From contig NZ_CP178621.1 in assembly GCF_047302465.1 (NCBI RefSeq), positions 2,046,001 through 2,110,000 of the forward strand: 64,000 bases of DNA, read 5' to 3'. Each line of letters starts with the position of its first letter. Position 1 is the first letter of the stretch. This document shows, piece by piece, positions 49,955-58,727 of the stretch. A model generated the notes under the pieces. The model did no database searches. It worked only from the letters and a program-made list of their open reading frames with translations, and had not been told where the DNA came from. This DNA is from JACMRP01 sp047302465 (GTDB lineage: Bacteria > Bdellovibrionota > Bdellovibrionia > Bdellovibrionales > Bdellovibrionaceae). The translations under genes were made by a program, and so were the position numbers.

Positions 49955-51253
49955 TTACTCAACAGCCTTTTCAATATCAGGCTGAACAATAAGATCGATA
50001 CGGCGATTTTCTGCACGCCCTTTTTGAGTCTTATTATCAGATACCGGATTCTCAGATCCTTTACCGACTGCACTCACTTGAGCTTGCCCAAGCTGTCCTT
50101 GTGAAACCAAGTAATCTTGTACAGATTGCGCTCTTTTCAGAGAGATCTCTTGGTTTGCTTGTGAAGAGCCTGAAGAGTCCGTATGTCCCTCGACTGTGAC
50201 TTTAGAAACACCAACAGTGCCCAAAGCTTTATCAACCTTCTCTAAAAGGCTTGCGCTTTTTTTGTTGATAGTTGCTTGGTTAGAACCAAACTGAACACCT
50301 TTCAAGCGTACCTTCACGGCATTGCCTTCAACATAAACTTCGGCTTCATTCGGTTTTAATTGCTCACGCAGTTCTTCAGCTGTTTTTAATGCCGCTTCTT
50401 TCTGCGCAAGTTCAGCTTCAGCCCCGGCCATTCCGACCGCTAGACCAGAGATAACTCGTCTTTGTTTTTCAGATTGAAGAACAAGGTCTTCTGTATTGCC
50501 TTCTTTAGTTTTCTGATTCACGGCTAGTAAGAACTTAGACTGATCTACAGCATCAGCACCCGCACGCGAGATCGCGGCAGTATTGCGTGGATTCTCTTGA
50601 ATCAAAGAAAGAGCATAATTAATTTTGGACTCTGTCACTCCGTATGTTTTTGGCGCGTTTTTATCAGCGTCCGCTTTTTTGGCAAGTTTCAAGTTCTCTT
50701 GAGCCTCACCAACAAAGTTTTTAGTCACGGATTGAACCTCAAGATCCCGGTAATCCTTTGCAACGCGGTCTCCTTTTTTAGTAGCTTTACTCATATCGCC
50801 TTTTTCAGCGGAGGCCGCAATTTCTCGGGCTTCATCATCAAGCTTACTAAATTCTTTCGAGAACAATACTGGCGCATTGGCTTTCATAGCACCACTTCGT
50901 GCATCCACAACATTTTTAACTGCGGGTCTTGTCACTTCCGCCTTAGAGTTAGCTTCTGCCAACCACGCGCGAGATTCTGCGACACCTTCAAGGATTTCTT
51001 CAGAACCTTTTCCACGCACTAACAGTTCACGTGCATCATTCAATTTCACCTGAGCTCGCTGGTAACTTTTTGGCGACAAGACATCCAGATTATTGCTTTG
51101 GGCCTCATTCAATAATCTTTGAGTTGCCTCTAGCTCTTGGGATACATCCGCCGTGGATGGAATAGTTTGCACATTCGGTGGCTTGGCAGCACAAGCGGCC
51201 AACAAGCTAAGACTTACGCATAAAAGTATTCGTCCTTTTAAAGTCGAAAACAT
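49955..51253 (-). CDS. OmpA-family lipoprotein with helical N-terminal domain
   Basis: A 432-residue lipoprotein (LSLLAACAAKP lipobox). A DUF4398-like helical region (EAQSNNLDVLSPKSYQRAQV) and a long helical section precede a C-terminal OmpA peptidoglycan-binding domain: VQFGSNQATINKKS, VTVEGHTDSSGSSQANQ, LKRAQSVQDYLVSQG, GKGSENPVSDN and GRAENRRIDLIV. It would tie the outer membrane to peptidoglycan. GAGG lies 5 nt before the ATG at 51253. A palindrome upstream (51306-51325) may control it. Confidence 0.85.
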   Translation of the reverse strand: MFSTLKGRILLCVSLSLLAACAAKPPNVQTIPSTADVSQELEATQRLLNEAQSNNLDVLSPKSYQRAQVKLNDARELLVRGKGSEEILEGVAESRAWLAEANSKAEVTRPAVKNVVDARSGAMKANAPVLFSKEFSKLDDEAREIAASAEKGDMSKATKKGDRVAKDYRDLEVQSVTKNFVGEAQENLKLAKKADADKNAPKTYGVTESKINYALSLIQENPRNTAAISRAGADAVDQSKFLLAVNQKTKEGNTEDLVLQSEKQRRVISGLAVGMAGAEAELAQKEAALKTAEELREQLKPNEAEVYVEGNAVKVRLKGVQFGSNQATINKKSASLLEKVDKALGTVGVSKVTVEGHTDSSGSSQANQEISLKRAQSVQDYLVSQGQLGQAQVSAVGKGSENPVSDNKTQKGRAENRRIDLIVQPDIEKAVE

Positions 51254-51579
51254 AAGAACCTCATTTCTTGTTGAAAGCACAGCCCACAAAAAAGGACTCT
51301 GCTTTTATTCTTCGATCGAAGAATATTTAGAAACGAGCGCGTTCAAAAGACAAAGTGAGATCGTTATTCTTGGTAAATTACACGCTATGAAGACTTGTCT
51401 TTTTTTCATCTTAAGTCGTCATGTTTCACTGGATACAGAGGTTCTCACGGGGCAACCTCAGCAATCTGGCTTTTGTTTGCATTTTCAGCATGAAACTCTA
51501 CGCCAAAACTCAATTCCGCTCTTGCTTTTTTAACGCTGTCCGGCTACGTTGAGCTCCCCCTTTGACCTGCGGAGGTCCT
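51254..51579. other. Divergent intergenic region
   Basis: 326 nt between the OmpA lipoprotein (-) and yceD (+). It contains a 20 bp perfect palindrome (51306-51325) and the yceD SD (GGAGG at 51571). A 126-residue open frame crosses it but is judged a shadow of the OmpA gene. No RNA gene recognised. Confidence 0.55.
51306..51325. promoter_or_regulatory. 20 bp perfect palindrome, likely operator
   Basis: TATTCTTCGATCGAAGAATA is a perfect inverted repeat without spacer, 53 nt upstream of the OmpA-type lipoprotein start and about 255 nt upstream of yceD. Confidence 0.6.
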
Positions 51580-52134
51580 ATGAAAATCAATCTTACTGAA
51601 ATCCCTGAAGAGGGTAAAAGCTTCGTTTGCACCCAAAAAACGGGTGAATTGAATGTGGTTTTGAAAGACCTCATTGGCGACAACGCTTTTCATAGTGAAT
51701 TTTTTATAAAACCTTTGAACTCCAAAGACTTCGAGCTGTCTGGATTTATCAAAACAGAACTTCCTGAAGATTGTTCTCGTTGCGGCATCGACTTCTGTAT
51801 GAAGGTTACTCCTAAATTTAAAGCTATTTTGATTCCTCGCCAAAGCGACGATCGCACTGGTAAGTACGCGAAAGTAAACCATGTTTCGGAATCTTTGGAA
51901 GACGGCCCAGAAGCTACGGAATACGACGGTATGATCTTTAATATGGGCGAATACGTCCATGAAGTCGTAGCAATTAATGCGCCTTTTAATCCAGCAGGAC
52001 CTGAGGATGAAAAAGGCGACTGTTCTATCTGTGGAATCCACGTCAGAGGCGAGAATTTCGGCTATAACGAGGAGATGCCAGCGGAGAAGCCTGAGTCCCC
52101 ATTTGCAGTTCTTAAGAACATTAAGTTGAATTAA
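51580..52134 (+). CDS. yceD: YceD (DUF177) family protein
   Basis: A 184-residue DUF177 protein; the family is found before rpmF in most bacteria and is linked to 23S rRNA maturation and ribosome large-subunit assembly. ELSGFIKTELPEDCSRCGIDFC and, later, GDCSICGIH hold Cys pairs that may bind zinc. The start at 51580 has GGAGG 4 nt upstream. It leads the yceD-rpmF-fab operon. A role in rRNA metabolism is taken from the family, not seen here. Confidence 0.85.
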   Translation: MKINLTEIPEEGKSFVCTQKTGELNVVLKDLIGDNAFHSEFFIKPLNSKDFELSGFIKTELPEDCSRCGIDFCMKVTPKFKAILIPRQSDDRTGKYAKVNHVSESLEDGPEATEYDGMIFNMGEYVHEVVAINAPFNPAGPEDEKGDCSICGIHVRGENFGYNEEMPAEKPESPFAVLKNIKLN

Positions 52135-52152
52135 GGTTGATTTTTGTCGATC

Positions 52153-52178
52153 TTTGGTTAAATTACCAAGCTTTGTAA
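52153..52178 (+). promoter_or_regulatory. Overlapping inverted repeats before rpmF
   Basis: TTGGTTAAATTACCAA (52154-52169) and TTACCAAGCTTTGTAA (52163-52178) share ACCAA, so in RNA they cannot fold together; as DNA either may be an operator. Confidence 0.4.
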
Positions 52179-52199
52179 CGATTTAAAGAGGTAAAGACT

Positions 52200-52388
52200 A
52201 TGCCAACTCCTAAAAAGAAAACATCCCGTTCACGTCGTGACATGCGCAGATCTCATGATGGTTTGTCTGCTCCAGCAGTAGCTGTAGAAAAAAAGACAGG
52301 CGAACTTGTACGTCCACACCGCGCTCATAAAGGTGCTGACGGCGCTTACTACTACAAAGGTAAGCAAATCAGCGCAGCTAAAGCGTAG
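52200..52388 (+). CDS. rpmF: 50S ribosomal protein L32
   Basis: A 62-residue L32 with TSRSRRDMRRSHDGLSAP and HKGADGAYYYKGKQI. It has none of the zinc-ribbon cysteines, so it is the C-minus type, as in many proteobacteria. SD AAAGAGG lies about 9 nt upstream. It lies between yceD and fabH, the usual position for rpmF, but plsX is not between rpmF and fabH. Confidence 0.95.
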   Translation: MPTPKKKTSRSRRDMRRSHDGLSAPAVAVEKKTGELVRPHRAHKGADGAYYYKGKQISAAKA

Positions 52389-52418
52389 TTTTTAAATTCT
52401 TAGGACTTAGGATTCTCC

Positions 52419-53414
52419 ATGGCTGGAATGTATCGATCTCGGGTCGCAGGAACAGGTTCTTATCTACCACCAGGCGTTCTTACGAACGCCGATCTTGAAA
52501 AGATGGTGGAAACCAATGATCAATGGATCGTTGAACGAACCGGGATCAAACGCCGCCATATGGCTTCTTCAGACCAGGCGTGTTCAGACTTGAGTCTGAT
52601 CGCCGCTGAGAATGCTCTAAAAGACGCGGGTCTCACCGCGCAAGATCTTGATGCCATCATCGTTTGCACCGTTTCTGGTGACCAAGTTATGCCGAGCACC
52701 GCGTGTGTTCTTCAGCATAAATTGGGCGCTAGAAACATCATGGCTTTCGATCTGTCAGCTGCTTGCTCAGGATTCGTTTATGGACTTTCTGTTGCAGACC
52801 AGTTCATCCGCACAGGCGTTTACAAGCACGTCCTTGTTGTCGGAGCCGAAGTTCTTCATCGCTTTGTAAACTACCAAGACCGCGAAACCTGCATCCTCTT
52901 CGGAGACGGTGCTGGTGCGTGGATTCTTTCTCGCACTTCTACAGAAGACAAAAATGTGATCATGAGCTCTCACCTTCATGCTGATGGCGGTTTGGGTGAT
53001 CTATTTGTTCTTCCAGCGGGTGGATCTAAAATCCCATTCTCTGCAGAAGTTCTTGAAAACAAAGGCCAGTACGTTCGTATGAAAGGTCGCGAGATCTTTA
53101 AAAATGCGGTTCGTACAATGAGCCACTGCTGCCAAGAAGCTTTGGATGCGAACGAAATGACCGCAGACCAAGTTGATTGGCTGATTCCACATCAAGCTAA
53201 CAATCGTATTATCGAAGCGATTGCTGAATACTATGAATTCCCGAAAGAAAAAGTGGTCGTGAGTGTTCACGAAACTGGGAATACTTCAGCTGCTTCAATC
53301 CCACTAGCTTTCCAAATGGCTAAGGATGATGGACGCGTAAAACGTGGCCAAGTCATTCTACTCACCGCTTTCGGAGCTGGTCTCACGAGCGGTAGCTTAC
53401 TCATGAGGTACTAA
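52419..53414 (+). CDS. fabH: 3-oxoacyl-ACP synthase III (KAS III)
   Basis: A 331-residue enzyme that joins acetyl-CoA (or another acyl-CoA) with malonyl-ACP to begin fatty acid chains. Catalytic Cys116 in LSAACSGF, His in IPHQANNRI, and Asn in ETGNTSAAS are intact; N-terminal GTGSYLPP and NDQWIVERTGI are typical. Starts 31 nt after rpmF. Activity on branched acyl-CoA would fit with the leucine dehydrogenase in the same region, but cannot be told from these residues. Confidence 0.95.
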   Translation: MAGMYRSRVAGTGSYLPPGVLTNADLEKMVETNDQWIVERTGIKRRHMASSDQACSDLSLIAAENALKDAGLTAQDLDAIIVCTVSGDQVMPSTACVLQHKLGARNIMAFDLSAACSGFVYGLSVADQFIRTGVYKHVLVVGAEVLHRFVNYQDRETCILFGDGAGAWILSRTSTEDKNVIMSSHLHADGGLGDLFVLPAGGSKIPFSAEVLENKGQYVRMKGREIFKNAVRTMSHCCQEALDANEMTADQVDWLIPHQANNRIIEAIAEYYEFPKEKVVVSVHETGNTSAASIPLAFQMAKDDGRVKRGQVILLTAFGAGLTSGSLLMRY

Positions 53415-53417
53415 TTT

Positions 53418-54389
53418 ATGATGACTCTTTTATTTCCCGGTCAAGGCAGTCAACAGCCTGGAATGGGCCGTTTTCTATTCGAGAACTTCAAAGCTGCAAA
53501 AGAAACTTTCGAAGAAGCTAGCGAAGCATTGTCTCAAGACATGAAAAAACTTTGCTTCGACGGCACCGAAGCAGAACTTGCTCTGACAGAAAACACTCAA
53601 CCTGCTCTTTTAGTCGTTTCGACAGCGACACAAAGAGTTTTGAAATCTGAATACCACTTAAAAGTTTCTGCAAGTGCTGGCCACTCGATCGGCGAATACG
53701 CCGCTTTAGTTGCGGCAAACGTCATTGATTTTGCTCCGGCTATGCGTGCTGTTCGCACTCGTGGTCAAGCGATGCAATCCGCAGTACCGGTTGGCCAAGG
53801 CGGAATGATCGCAACACTTGGTTTAGAACCTGATCAAGCGCAATTCCTATGCGACTTCGTTGTGAAGAACTCTGGTTTTTCGCCACTGTCGCCTGCTAAT
53901 TTCAATAGCCCAGGACAAATCGTTTTGAGTGGCTCTATGAAAGCTATTGAATGGCTCAAAGCGAACTTCAAACCTGAAATTTTCCCAGAGCCGCCAAAGC
54001 GCGCCAAACTGATTCCGCTCAATGTTTCGGCACCGTTTCACTGCGAAATGATGCTACCAGCCGAAAAGAAGATGCGCGAAATTCTAACAGCGATGGAGTT
54101 TAGAGCTCCTGAGTTCAAAATCGTTCAAAACTTCACTGCAAACTTTGAGAACAAACCGGAACAACTCCGCGAAAACCTCATCAGACAAGTTTCTGCTCCA
54201 GTTCGCTGGACGGAAAGCATGGAGGTTTTAAAGACTCAGGGACTCACTAAATGCGTCGAATCTGGGGCTGGAAAAGTGGTTGCTGGGCTCCTCAAGAAAA
54301 TTGACAGCGAAGCTTTCACAGTTTTCGGAACAAATTCCTTAGAAGATCTTAAATTGATTGAGGAATTTCTGAAAGCTTCGAGTCATTAA
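53418..54389 (+). CDS. fabD: Malonyl-CoA:ACP transacylase
   Basis: A 323-residue acyltransferase. Catalytic Ser90 in AGHSIGEYAA, N-terminal LLFPGQGSQQPGMG, and the second active-site His in NVSAPFHCEMM. It provides malonyl-ACP for the pathway. It starts 4 nt after fabH and is followed by a 105 nt gap. Confidence 0.95.
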   Translation: MMTLLFPGQGSQQPGMGRFLFENFKAAKETFEEASEALSQDMKKLCFDGTEAELALTENTQPALLVVSTATQRVLKSEYHLKVSASAGHSIGEYAALVAANVIDFAPAMRAVRTRGQAMQSAVPVGQGGMIATLGLEPDQAQFLCDFVVKNSGFSPLSPANFNSPGQIVLSGSMKAIEWLKANFKPEIFPEPPKRAKLIPLNVSAPFHCEMMLPAEKKMREILTAMEFRAPEFKIVQNFTANFENKPEQLRENLIRQVSAPVRWTESMEVLKTQGLTKCVESGAGKVVAGLLKKIDSEAFTVFGTNSLEDLKLIEEFLKASSH

Positions 54390-54494
54390 AAGTCCTTGAA
54401 GAAGCCGATTCTTTCGGTCAAAGTGTGTTGCAAATAACACAAAGAAAGCCTCGAGTTTTCTGATTATTTAGAACTAGAGTTTTTAGGGAAGTCT

Positions 54495-55238
54495 ATGAAG
54501 TCATTGCAAGGAAAGAAAATCATCGTTACCGGCGGAAGCCGCGGTATTGGCGCTTCTATCGTTAAGACCCTTGCAGAAGAAGGCGCTCAAGTTTGCTTTA
54601 CCTACTCTTCCCGCGAAGAAGCAGCTGCAGAAGTGGCTAAAACTCTTCCTGGTGAAGGTCATTTCTATTTGAAACTTGATGTCGCATCTGAAGAGAGCGT
54701 CACTCAAGCTGTTGATCAAATTTCTACGAAATGGTCCGAGATCGATGGTTTAGTAAACAATGCCGGAATCACCAAAGACCAACTTTTGTTGCGTATGAAG
54801 GCTGAAGATTTCGATGCTGTTATGAACACGAACTTGCGCGGCACTTTCTTGATGACGAAAGCCCTTAGCAAAATCATGATGAAAGCTCGTAAGGGTTCCA
54901 TCGTGAATATCACCAGCGTGATCGGCCAAACCGGCAATGCAGGTCAAGCTAACTACGCAGCTTCTAAAGCTGGCACTGAGGCTTTCAGTAAGTCTGTGGC
55001 ATTGGAATTAGCTTCTCGCAACGTGCGTGTAAACTGTGTTGCTCCAGGCTTTATCGCCACTGAAATGACCCATGTACTAAATGAAGACGTGAAAGGGAAA
55101 ATTCTAACGAAGATTCCTATGAGCGCCATCGGCGAAGGTGTTGACGTAGCAAACGCCGTAAAGTTTTTATTGAGTGAAGAATCTAAATATATAACAGGCC
55201 ATACCATCAATGTGAATGGTGGCATGTTCATGAGTTAA
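54495..55238 (+). CDS. fabG: 3-oxoacyl-ACP reductase
   Basis: A 247-residue SDR enzyme. NADPH-binding TGGSRGIG at 12-19, NNAG at 88-91, and the catalytic Ser141, Tyr154, Lys158 (SVIGQTG, NYAASKAG) are all intact. Its SD is AGGGAAG 7 nt before the ATG. Reduces beta-ketoacyl-ACP after each condensation round. Confidence 0.95.
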   Translation: MKSLQGKKIIVTGGSRGIGASIVKTLAEEGAQVCFTYSSREEAAAEVAKTLPGEGHFYLKLDVASEESVTQAVDQISTKWSEIDGLVNNAGITKDQLLLRMKAEDFDAVMNTNLRGTFLMTKALSKIMMKARKGSIVNITSVIGQTGNAGQANYAASKAGTEAFSKSVALELASRNVRVNCVAPGFIATEMTHVLNEDVKGKILTKIPMSAIGEGVDVANAVKFLLSEESKYITGHTINVNGGMFMS

Positions 55239-55285
55239 GAGTTTTATTAATTTAATTAGGAACTGAATTTTACCAGGAGGAAATA

Positions 55286-55522
55286 ATGGAAATTCACCCA
55301 AAGGTTAAAGATATCATCGTTGAACAACTTGGCGTAGACCCTGAGAAAGTTAAAGCAGAAGCTTCTTTCATCGACGATTTGGGTGCTGATAGCTTGGATA
55401 TCGTTGAACTTGTTATGGCAATGGAAGAGGAATTCGATCTTGAAATTCCTGATGAAGATGCTGAAAAGTTGAAAACTGTTCAAGACGTTGCTTCTTACCT
55501 GCAAAAAAAAGGTAAAGCGTAG
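55286..55522 (+). CDS. acpP: Acyl carrier protein
   Basis: A 78-residue acidic ACP. The phosphopantetheine attachment Ser36 lies in DLGADSLDIVELVM. A strong SD (AGGAGG) 6 nt before the ATG fits its high expression. Flanked by fabG and fabF in the standard order. Confidence 0.97.
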   Translation: MEIHPKVKDIIVEQLGVDPEKVKAEASFIDDLGADSLDIVELVMAMEEEFDLEIPDEDAEKLKTVQDVASYLQKKGKA

Positions 55523-55528
55523 GCTTTT

Positions 55529-56794
55529 ATGAGCTCTCGATTTGAACGCCCCGCAAAGGCTCAAAAACGTGTTGTAGTAACTGGTGTTGGTGCCGTGACT
55601 CCACTTGGACTCTCTATTCAGGATAGCTGGGAGAACGCCAAAAAGGGGAAATCTGGTATTTCTAAAATCACTCGTTTCGATACCGCTGGTTTTGATGTGA
55701 CCTTTGCTGGTGAAGTGAAAGGCTTTAATCCAGATCTTTTTATTGAACGTAAAGAACAAAAAAAGATGGATACCTTCATTCACTACTCCTTAGCTTCTGC
55801 AAAGATGGCTTTGGATATGGCGAATCTTCAAATCACCGAACAGATAGCTCCTCGTGCCGGTTGCATTATTGGCGTCGGCATGGGCGGACTTCCTGGCATC
55901 GAAGAGCAACATACTCGCTTCAAAGAGAAAGGACCTGGTCGTATCAGTCCTTTCTTTATCCCTATGGTGATTACAAACTTGGCCGCTGGCCAAGTGAGTA
56001 TCGCTCATGGCTTGAAAGGCCCGAACTACTCAGTAACATCTGCTTGCGCCTCTGGAGTTCACTCCATCGGTGAAGCGGTTAACTACATCCGCAATGGCTG
56101 GATGGACGTGATGGTTGCTGGTGGTGCGGAATCCACAGTGTGCCCAACGGCAATCGGTGGCTTCGCAGCAATGCGCGCTCTTTCAACTCGTAACGACGAT
56201 CCAGAACGCGCAAGCCGTCCTTGGGACAAAGACCGTGATGGTTTTGTTCTTGCGGAAGGTGCTGCGATTCTAATTCTTGAATCCCTTGAACACGCTGAAA
56301 AACGTGGCGCTAATATCTTGTGCGAAATCACAGGTTACGGTGTTTCTGCGGATGCTTATCACATGACTTCCCCTGCTCCTGAAGGCGCTGGTGGTTATGC
56401 AGCGATGAGCATGGCGATGGTGGATTCAGGTCTAAAACCTTCAGACATTCAATACGTCAATGCTCACGGAACAAGCACTCCTGTCGGAGATGGTCTTGAG
56501 TCCGCTGCAATTACTAAATTGATGGGCGATCATGCGAAGAATGTTTGGGTCTCTTCAACGAAGAGCATGATGGGCCACGGCTTGGGTGCCGCAGGTGCTA
56601 TCGAAGGTGCTTTCTGCGTAATGGCGATTAAAGATCAAATTGCGCCACCTACAATCAATCTTCAAAACCCAAGTGATGACTGCAAGTTGGACTATGTTCC
56701 TAATGAAGCACGTCATGGCAAACTTCAAAATGTCATGAACAATAGTTTTGGCTTTGGTGGCACCAATGCCTGCATGATATTCTCGAAGGTATGA
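55529..56794 (+). CDS. fabF: 3-oxoacyl-ACP synthase II (KAS II)
   Basis: A 421-residue elongation condensing enzyme. Catalytic Cys in VTSACASGVHSIG (about 171), His in NAHGTSTPVGD and GHGLGAAGAIE, with Lys of STKSMMGH. RVVVTGVGAVTPLG begins the fold after a 12-residue extension. Starts 6 nt after acpP. The stop overlaps the next start by 4 nt. Confidence 0.95.
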   Translation: MSSRFERPAKAQKRVVVTGVGAVTPLGLSIQDSWENAKKGKSGISKITRFDTAGFDVTFAGEVKGFNPDLFIERKEQKKMDTFIHYSLASAKMALDMANLQITEQIAPRAGCIIGVGMGGLPGIEEQHTRFKEKGPGRISPFFIPMVITNLAAGQVSIAHGLKGPNYSVTSACASGVHSIGEAVNYIRNGWMDVMVAGGAESTVCPTAIGGFAAMRALSTRNDDPERASRPWDKDRDGFVLAEGAAILILESLEHAEKRGANILCEITGYGVSADAYHMTSPAPEGAGGYAAMSMAMVDSGLKPSDIQYVNAHGTSTPVGDGLESAAITKLMGDHAKNVWVSSTKSMMGHGLGAAGAIEGAFCVMAIKDQIAPPTINLQNPSDDCKLDYVPNEARHGKLQNVMNNSFGFGGTNACMIFSKV

Positions 56795-57252
56795 TAAACA
56801 AGATTTTCATTGCTTCAGATCACGCTGGTTTCGACTTAAAACAAATTTTTATCAAGTATCTGCCGGATCTTCCTTGGGAGGATCTGGGAACTCATGATCT
56901 ACATTCTGTAGACTATCCTGATTTCGCCAAAACTCTTTGCGATAAACTTATTGAAGCCACAGGAAAACATCCTGCAACGGAAGACGCATTCAATACAGGC
57001 GTCTTCGGAGTTTTGATTTGCGGCTCTGGCCAAGGCATGGCGATTCGTGCAAATAAATATCCGCAAATTCGCGCAGCCCTTTGCTGGAATGAAGATGTGG
57101 CTCGTTTGTCACGGGAACATAACAACGCCAATGTTTTATGTCTTGGTTCTCGCGCTGTCTCTAGCGAGGTTGCTGAGAAGATTTTAAAAGCCTTCATGGC
57201 TGCGAAATTCGAAGGCGGACGCCACTCACAAAGAGTTGCAAAGCTCTGCTAA
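56791..57252 (+). CDS. rpiB: Ribose-5-phosphate isomerase B
   Basis: A 153-residue RpiB/LacAB family isomerase (ribose-5-P to ribulose-5-P in the pentose phosphate pathway). N-terminal SDHAGFDLK, the ENVDYPDFAK-like segment and LICGSGQGMAIRANK with the catalytic-type Cys are visible. It overlaps fabF by 4 nt (ATGA). The fabF-rpiB-glyA order occurs in other deltaproteobacteria. Confidence 0.9.
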   Translation: MINKIFIASDHAGFDLKQIFIKYLPDLPWEDLGTHDLHSVDYPDFAKTLCDKLIEATGKHPATEDAFNTGVFGVLICGSGQGMAIRANKYPQIRAALCWNEDVARLSREHNNANVLCLGSRAVSSEVAEKILKAFMAAKFEGGRHSQRVAKLC

Positions 57253-57314
57253 GTATTTTCTAATGTTCTAGTCGAATTATATTCACATCCTCGCTATCGC
57301 GAGTGGAGCAAGCT

Positions 57315-58556
57315 ATGTCTTCATTTTTATCCAATGCAGATCCAGAAATTTTTAAACTGATTGGCCAAGAGCAAGACCGCCAAGAGTATGGTCTCGAGAT
57401 GATCGCTTCCGAGAACTATACTTCTCAAGCCGTGATGGAGGCTCAAGGATCTTGCCTTACTAACAAGTATGCTGAAGGTTATCCAAACAAACGCTACTAC
57501 GGCGGTTGCCACTATGTAGATTTGATCGAAGCTCAAGCAATTGAACGCGCAAAAAAACTTTTCGGAGTTGAAGCTGCGAACGTTCAGCCGCACTCGGGTT
57601 CACAAGCGAATATGGGCGTTTACTTGGCTTGTATGAAAGCTGGCGACACGGTTCTTGGAATGGATCTTTCGCATGGTGGACATTTAACCCATGGCTCCCC
57701 TGTAAATTTCAGCGGATTTTTGTTCAATGCCACTTCTTACAAATTAGATCCAGCAACCGAGCGTTTGAACTATGACAGTATTTTAAAAACCGCACGCGAA
57801 GTAAAACCAAAGCTAATCATCGCAGGCTACAGCGCTTACCCGCGCGTTTTGGATTTCGCAAAATTCAAAGAAATTGCGGATGATGTTGGTGCACAATTGA
57901 TGGTGGACATGGCTCACTTTGCGGGACTTGTTGCTACGGGTGCTCATCCAAGCCCAGTGGGTTATGCAGACTACATTACGACGACAACTCACAAAACCTT
58001 ACGTGGTCCTCGTGGTGGAATGATTTTGTGCTCTGAAGATAAATTGAAAGCCATCAATTCAAAAATTTTCCCAGGCATTCAAGGCGGACCTCTTGAGCAT
58101 GTCATTGCCGGCAAAGCTGTTGCATTTGGCGAAGCGCTTCGACCTGACTTTAAAAAATACATCGACAATGTCGTTTCAAATGCAAAAGTTTTAGCAGAAG
58201 AATTAATGTCTCAAGGTTTCAAACTTGTGACAGGCGGAACAGACAATCACTTGATGTTGATTGACTTGAGCGATCGCGAAATCACAGGAAAACTTGCTGA
58301 AACCTCTTTGGACGAAGCTGGCATTACAGTGAATAAAAACACAGTTCCGAATGAAAAACGCTCTCCGTTTGTAACAAGCGGTATTCGAGTGGGAACTCCG
58401 GCACTCACCACTCGTGGAATGGGCGCCACTGAAATGAAACAAATCGGAAAATGGATTGCGCAAGTAATGAACAATCCAGAAGACGCGACTCTGAAAACGC
58501 GAGTAAAAAACGACGTGAAAGAGATGTGTGGTAAATATCCGATTTATAAGACCTAG
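57315..58556 (+). CDS. glyA: Serine hydroxymethyltransferase
   Basis: A 413-residue PLP enzyme that interconverts serine and glycine with tetrahydrofolate. PLP Lys227 lies in TTTTHKTLRGPRGG; MIASENYTSQAVMEAQGS and SGSQANMGVYL are the family blocks. The ATG at 57315 has GGAG 6 nt upstream; a GTG at 57303 is in frame. A repeat element and a strong terminator follow. Confidence 0.95.
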   Translation: MSSFLSNADPEIFKLIGQEQDRQEYGLEMIASENYTSQAVMEAQGSCLTNKYAEGYPNKRYYGGCHYVDLIEAQAIERAKKLFGVEAANVQPHSGSQANMGVYLACMKAGDTVLGMDLSHGGHLTHGSPVNFSGFLFNATSYKLDPATERLNYDSILKTAREVKPKLIIAGYSAYPRVLDFAKFKEIADDVGAQLMVDMAHFAGLVATGAHPSPVGYADYITTTTHKTLRGPRGGMILCSEDKLKAINSKIFPGIQGGPLEHVIAGKAVAFGEALRPDFKKYIDNVVSNAKVLAEELMSQGFKLVTGGTDNHLMLIDLSDREITGKLAETSLDEAGITVNKNTVPNEKRSPFVTSGIRVGTPALTTRGMGATEMKQIGKWIAQVMNNPEDATLKTRVKNDVKEMCGKYPIYKT

Positions 58557-58606
58557 ACCCGCTCATGCGGAGGAGCGTGCAGGCCGGAGGCCAGAACGCG
58601 GACTAA
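58557..58606 (+). repeat. GC-rich intergenic repeat, copy 1
   Basis: A ~48 nt element directly after the glyA stop with core GGCCGGAGGCCAGAACGCGG followed by ACTAA. A second copy lies at 60614-60660. Confidence 0.6.
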
Positions 58607-58643
58607 GACTTTTAGCAGGCTAGAGAAACAATTTTCTCTCTCT

Positions 58644-58696
58644 AAAAAACCAGTTTTTGTGTCGTTAAGAGTCACAAAAACTGGTTTTATTTTTGG
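58644..58696 (+). terminator. Strong terminator after glyA
   Basis: A perfect 16 bp inverted repeat (AAAACCAGTTTTTGTG / CACAAAAACTGGTTTT) with an 11 nt loop, followed by ATTTTT. The AT-rich long stem differs from the other short GC-rich terminators here. Confidence 0.8.
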
Positions 58697-58727
58697 AATT
58701 GTCCCGAGTTTGCGCTATAATATTTGT

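Noticed and set aside
51153..51533. 126-residue plus-strand frame reaching into the OmpA/yceD intergenic region
   Set aside because: Starts inside the OmpA-type gene, has no SD or signal, and the composition is not protein-like.
51544..52041. 165-residue open frame on the minus strand over yceD
   Set aside because: It lies fully inside the yceD gene, has no SD, no recognisable domain, and yceD is supported by operon context.
52200..52388. Lack of zinc cysteines in L32 as a defect
   Set aside because: C-minus L32 forms are common in proteobacteria, so it is not unusual.
55256..55783. 175-residue minus-strand frame over acpP and fabF start
   Set aside because: acpP and fabF are certain, and the frame has a composition of chance translation without an SD.
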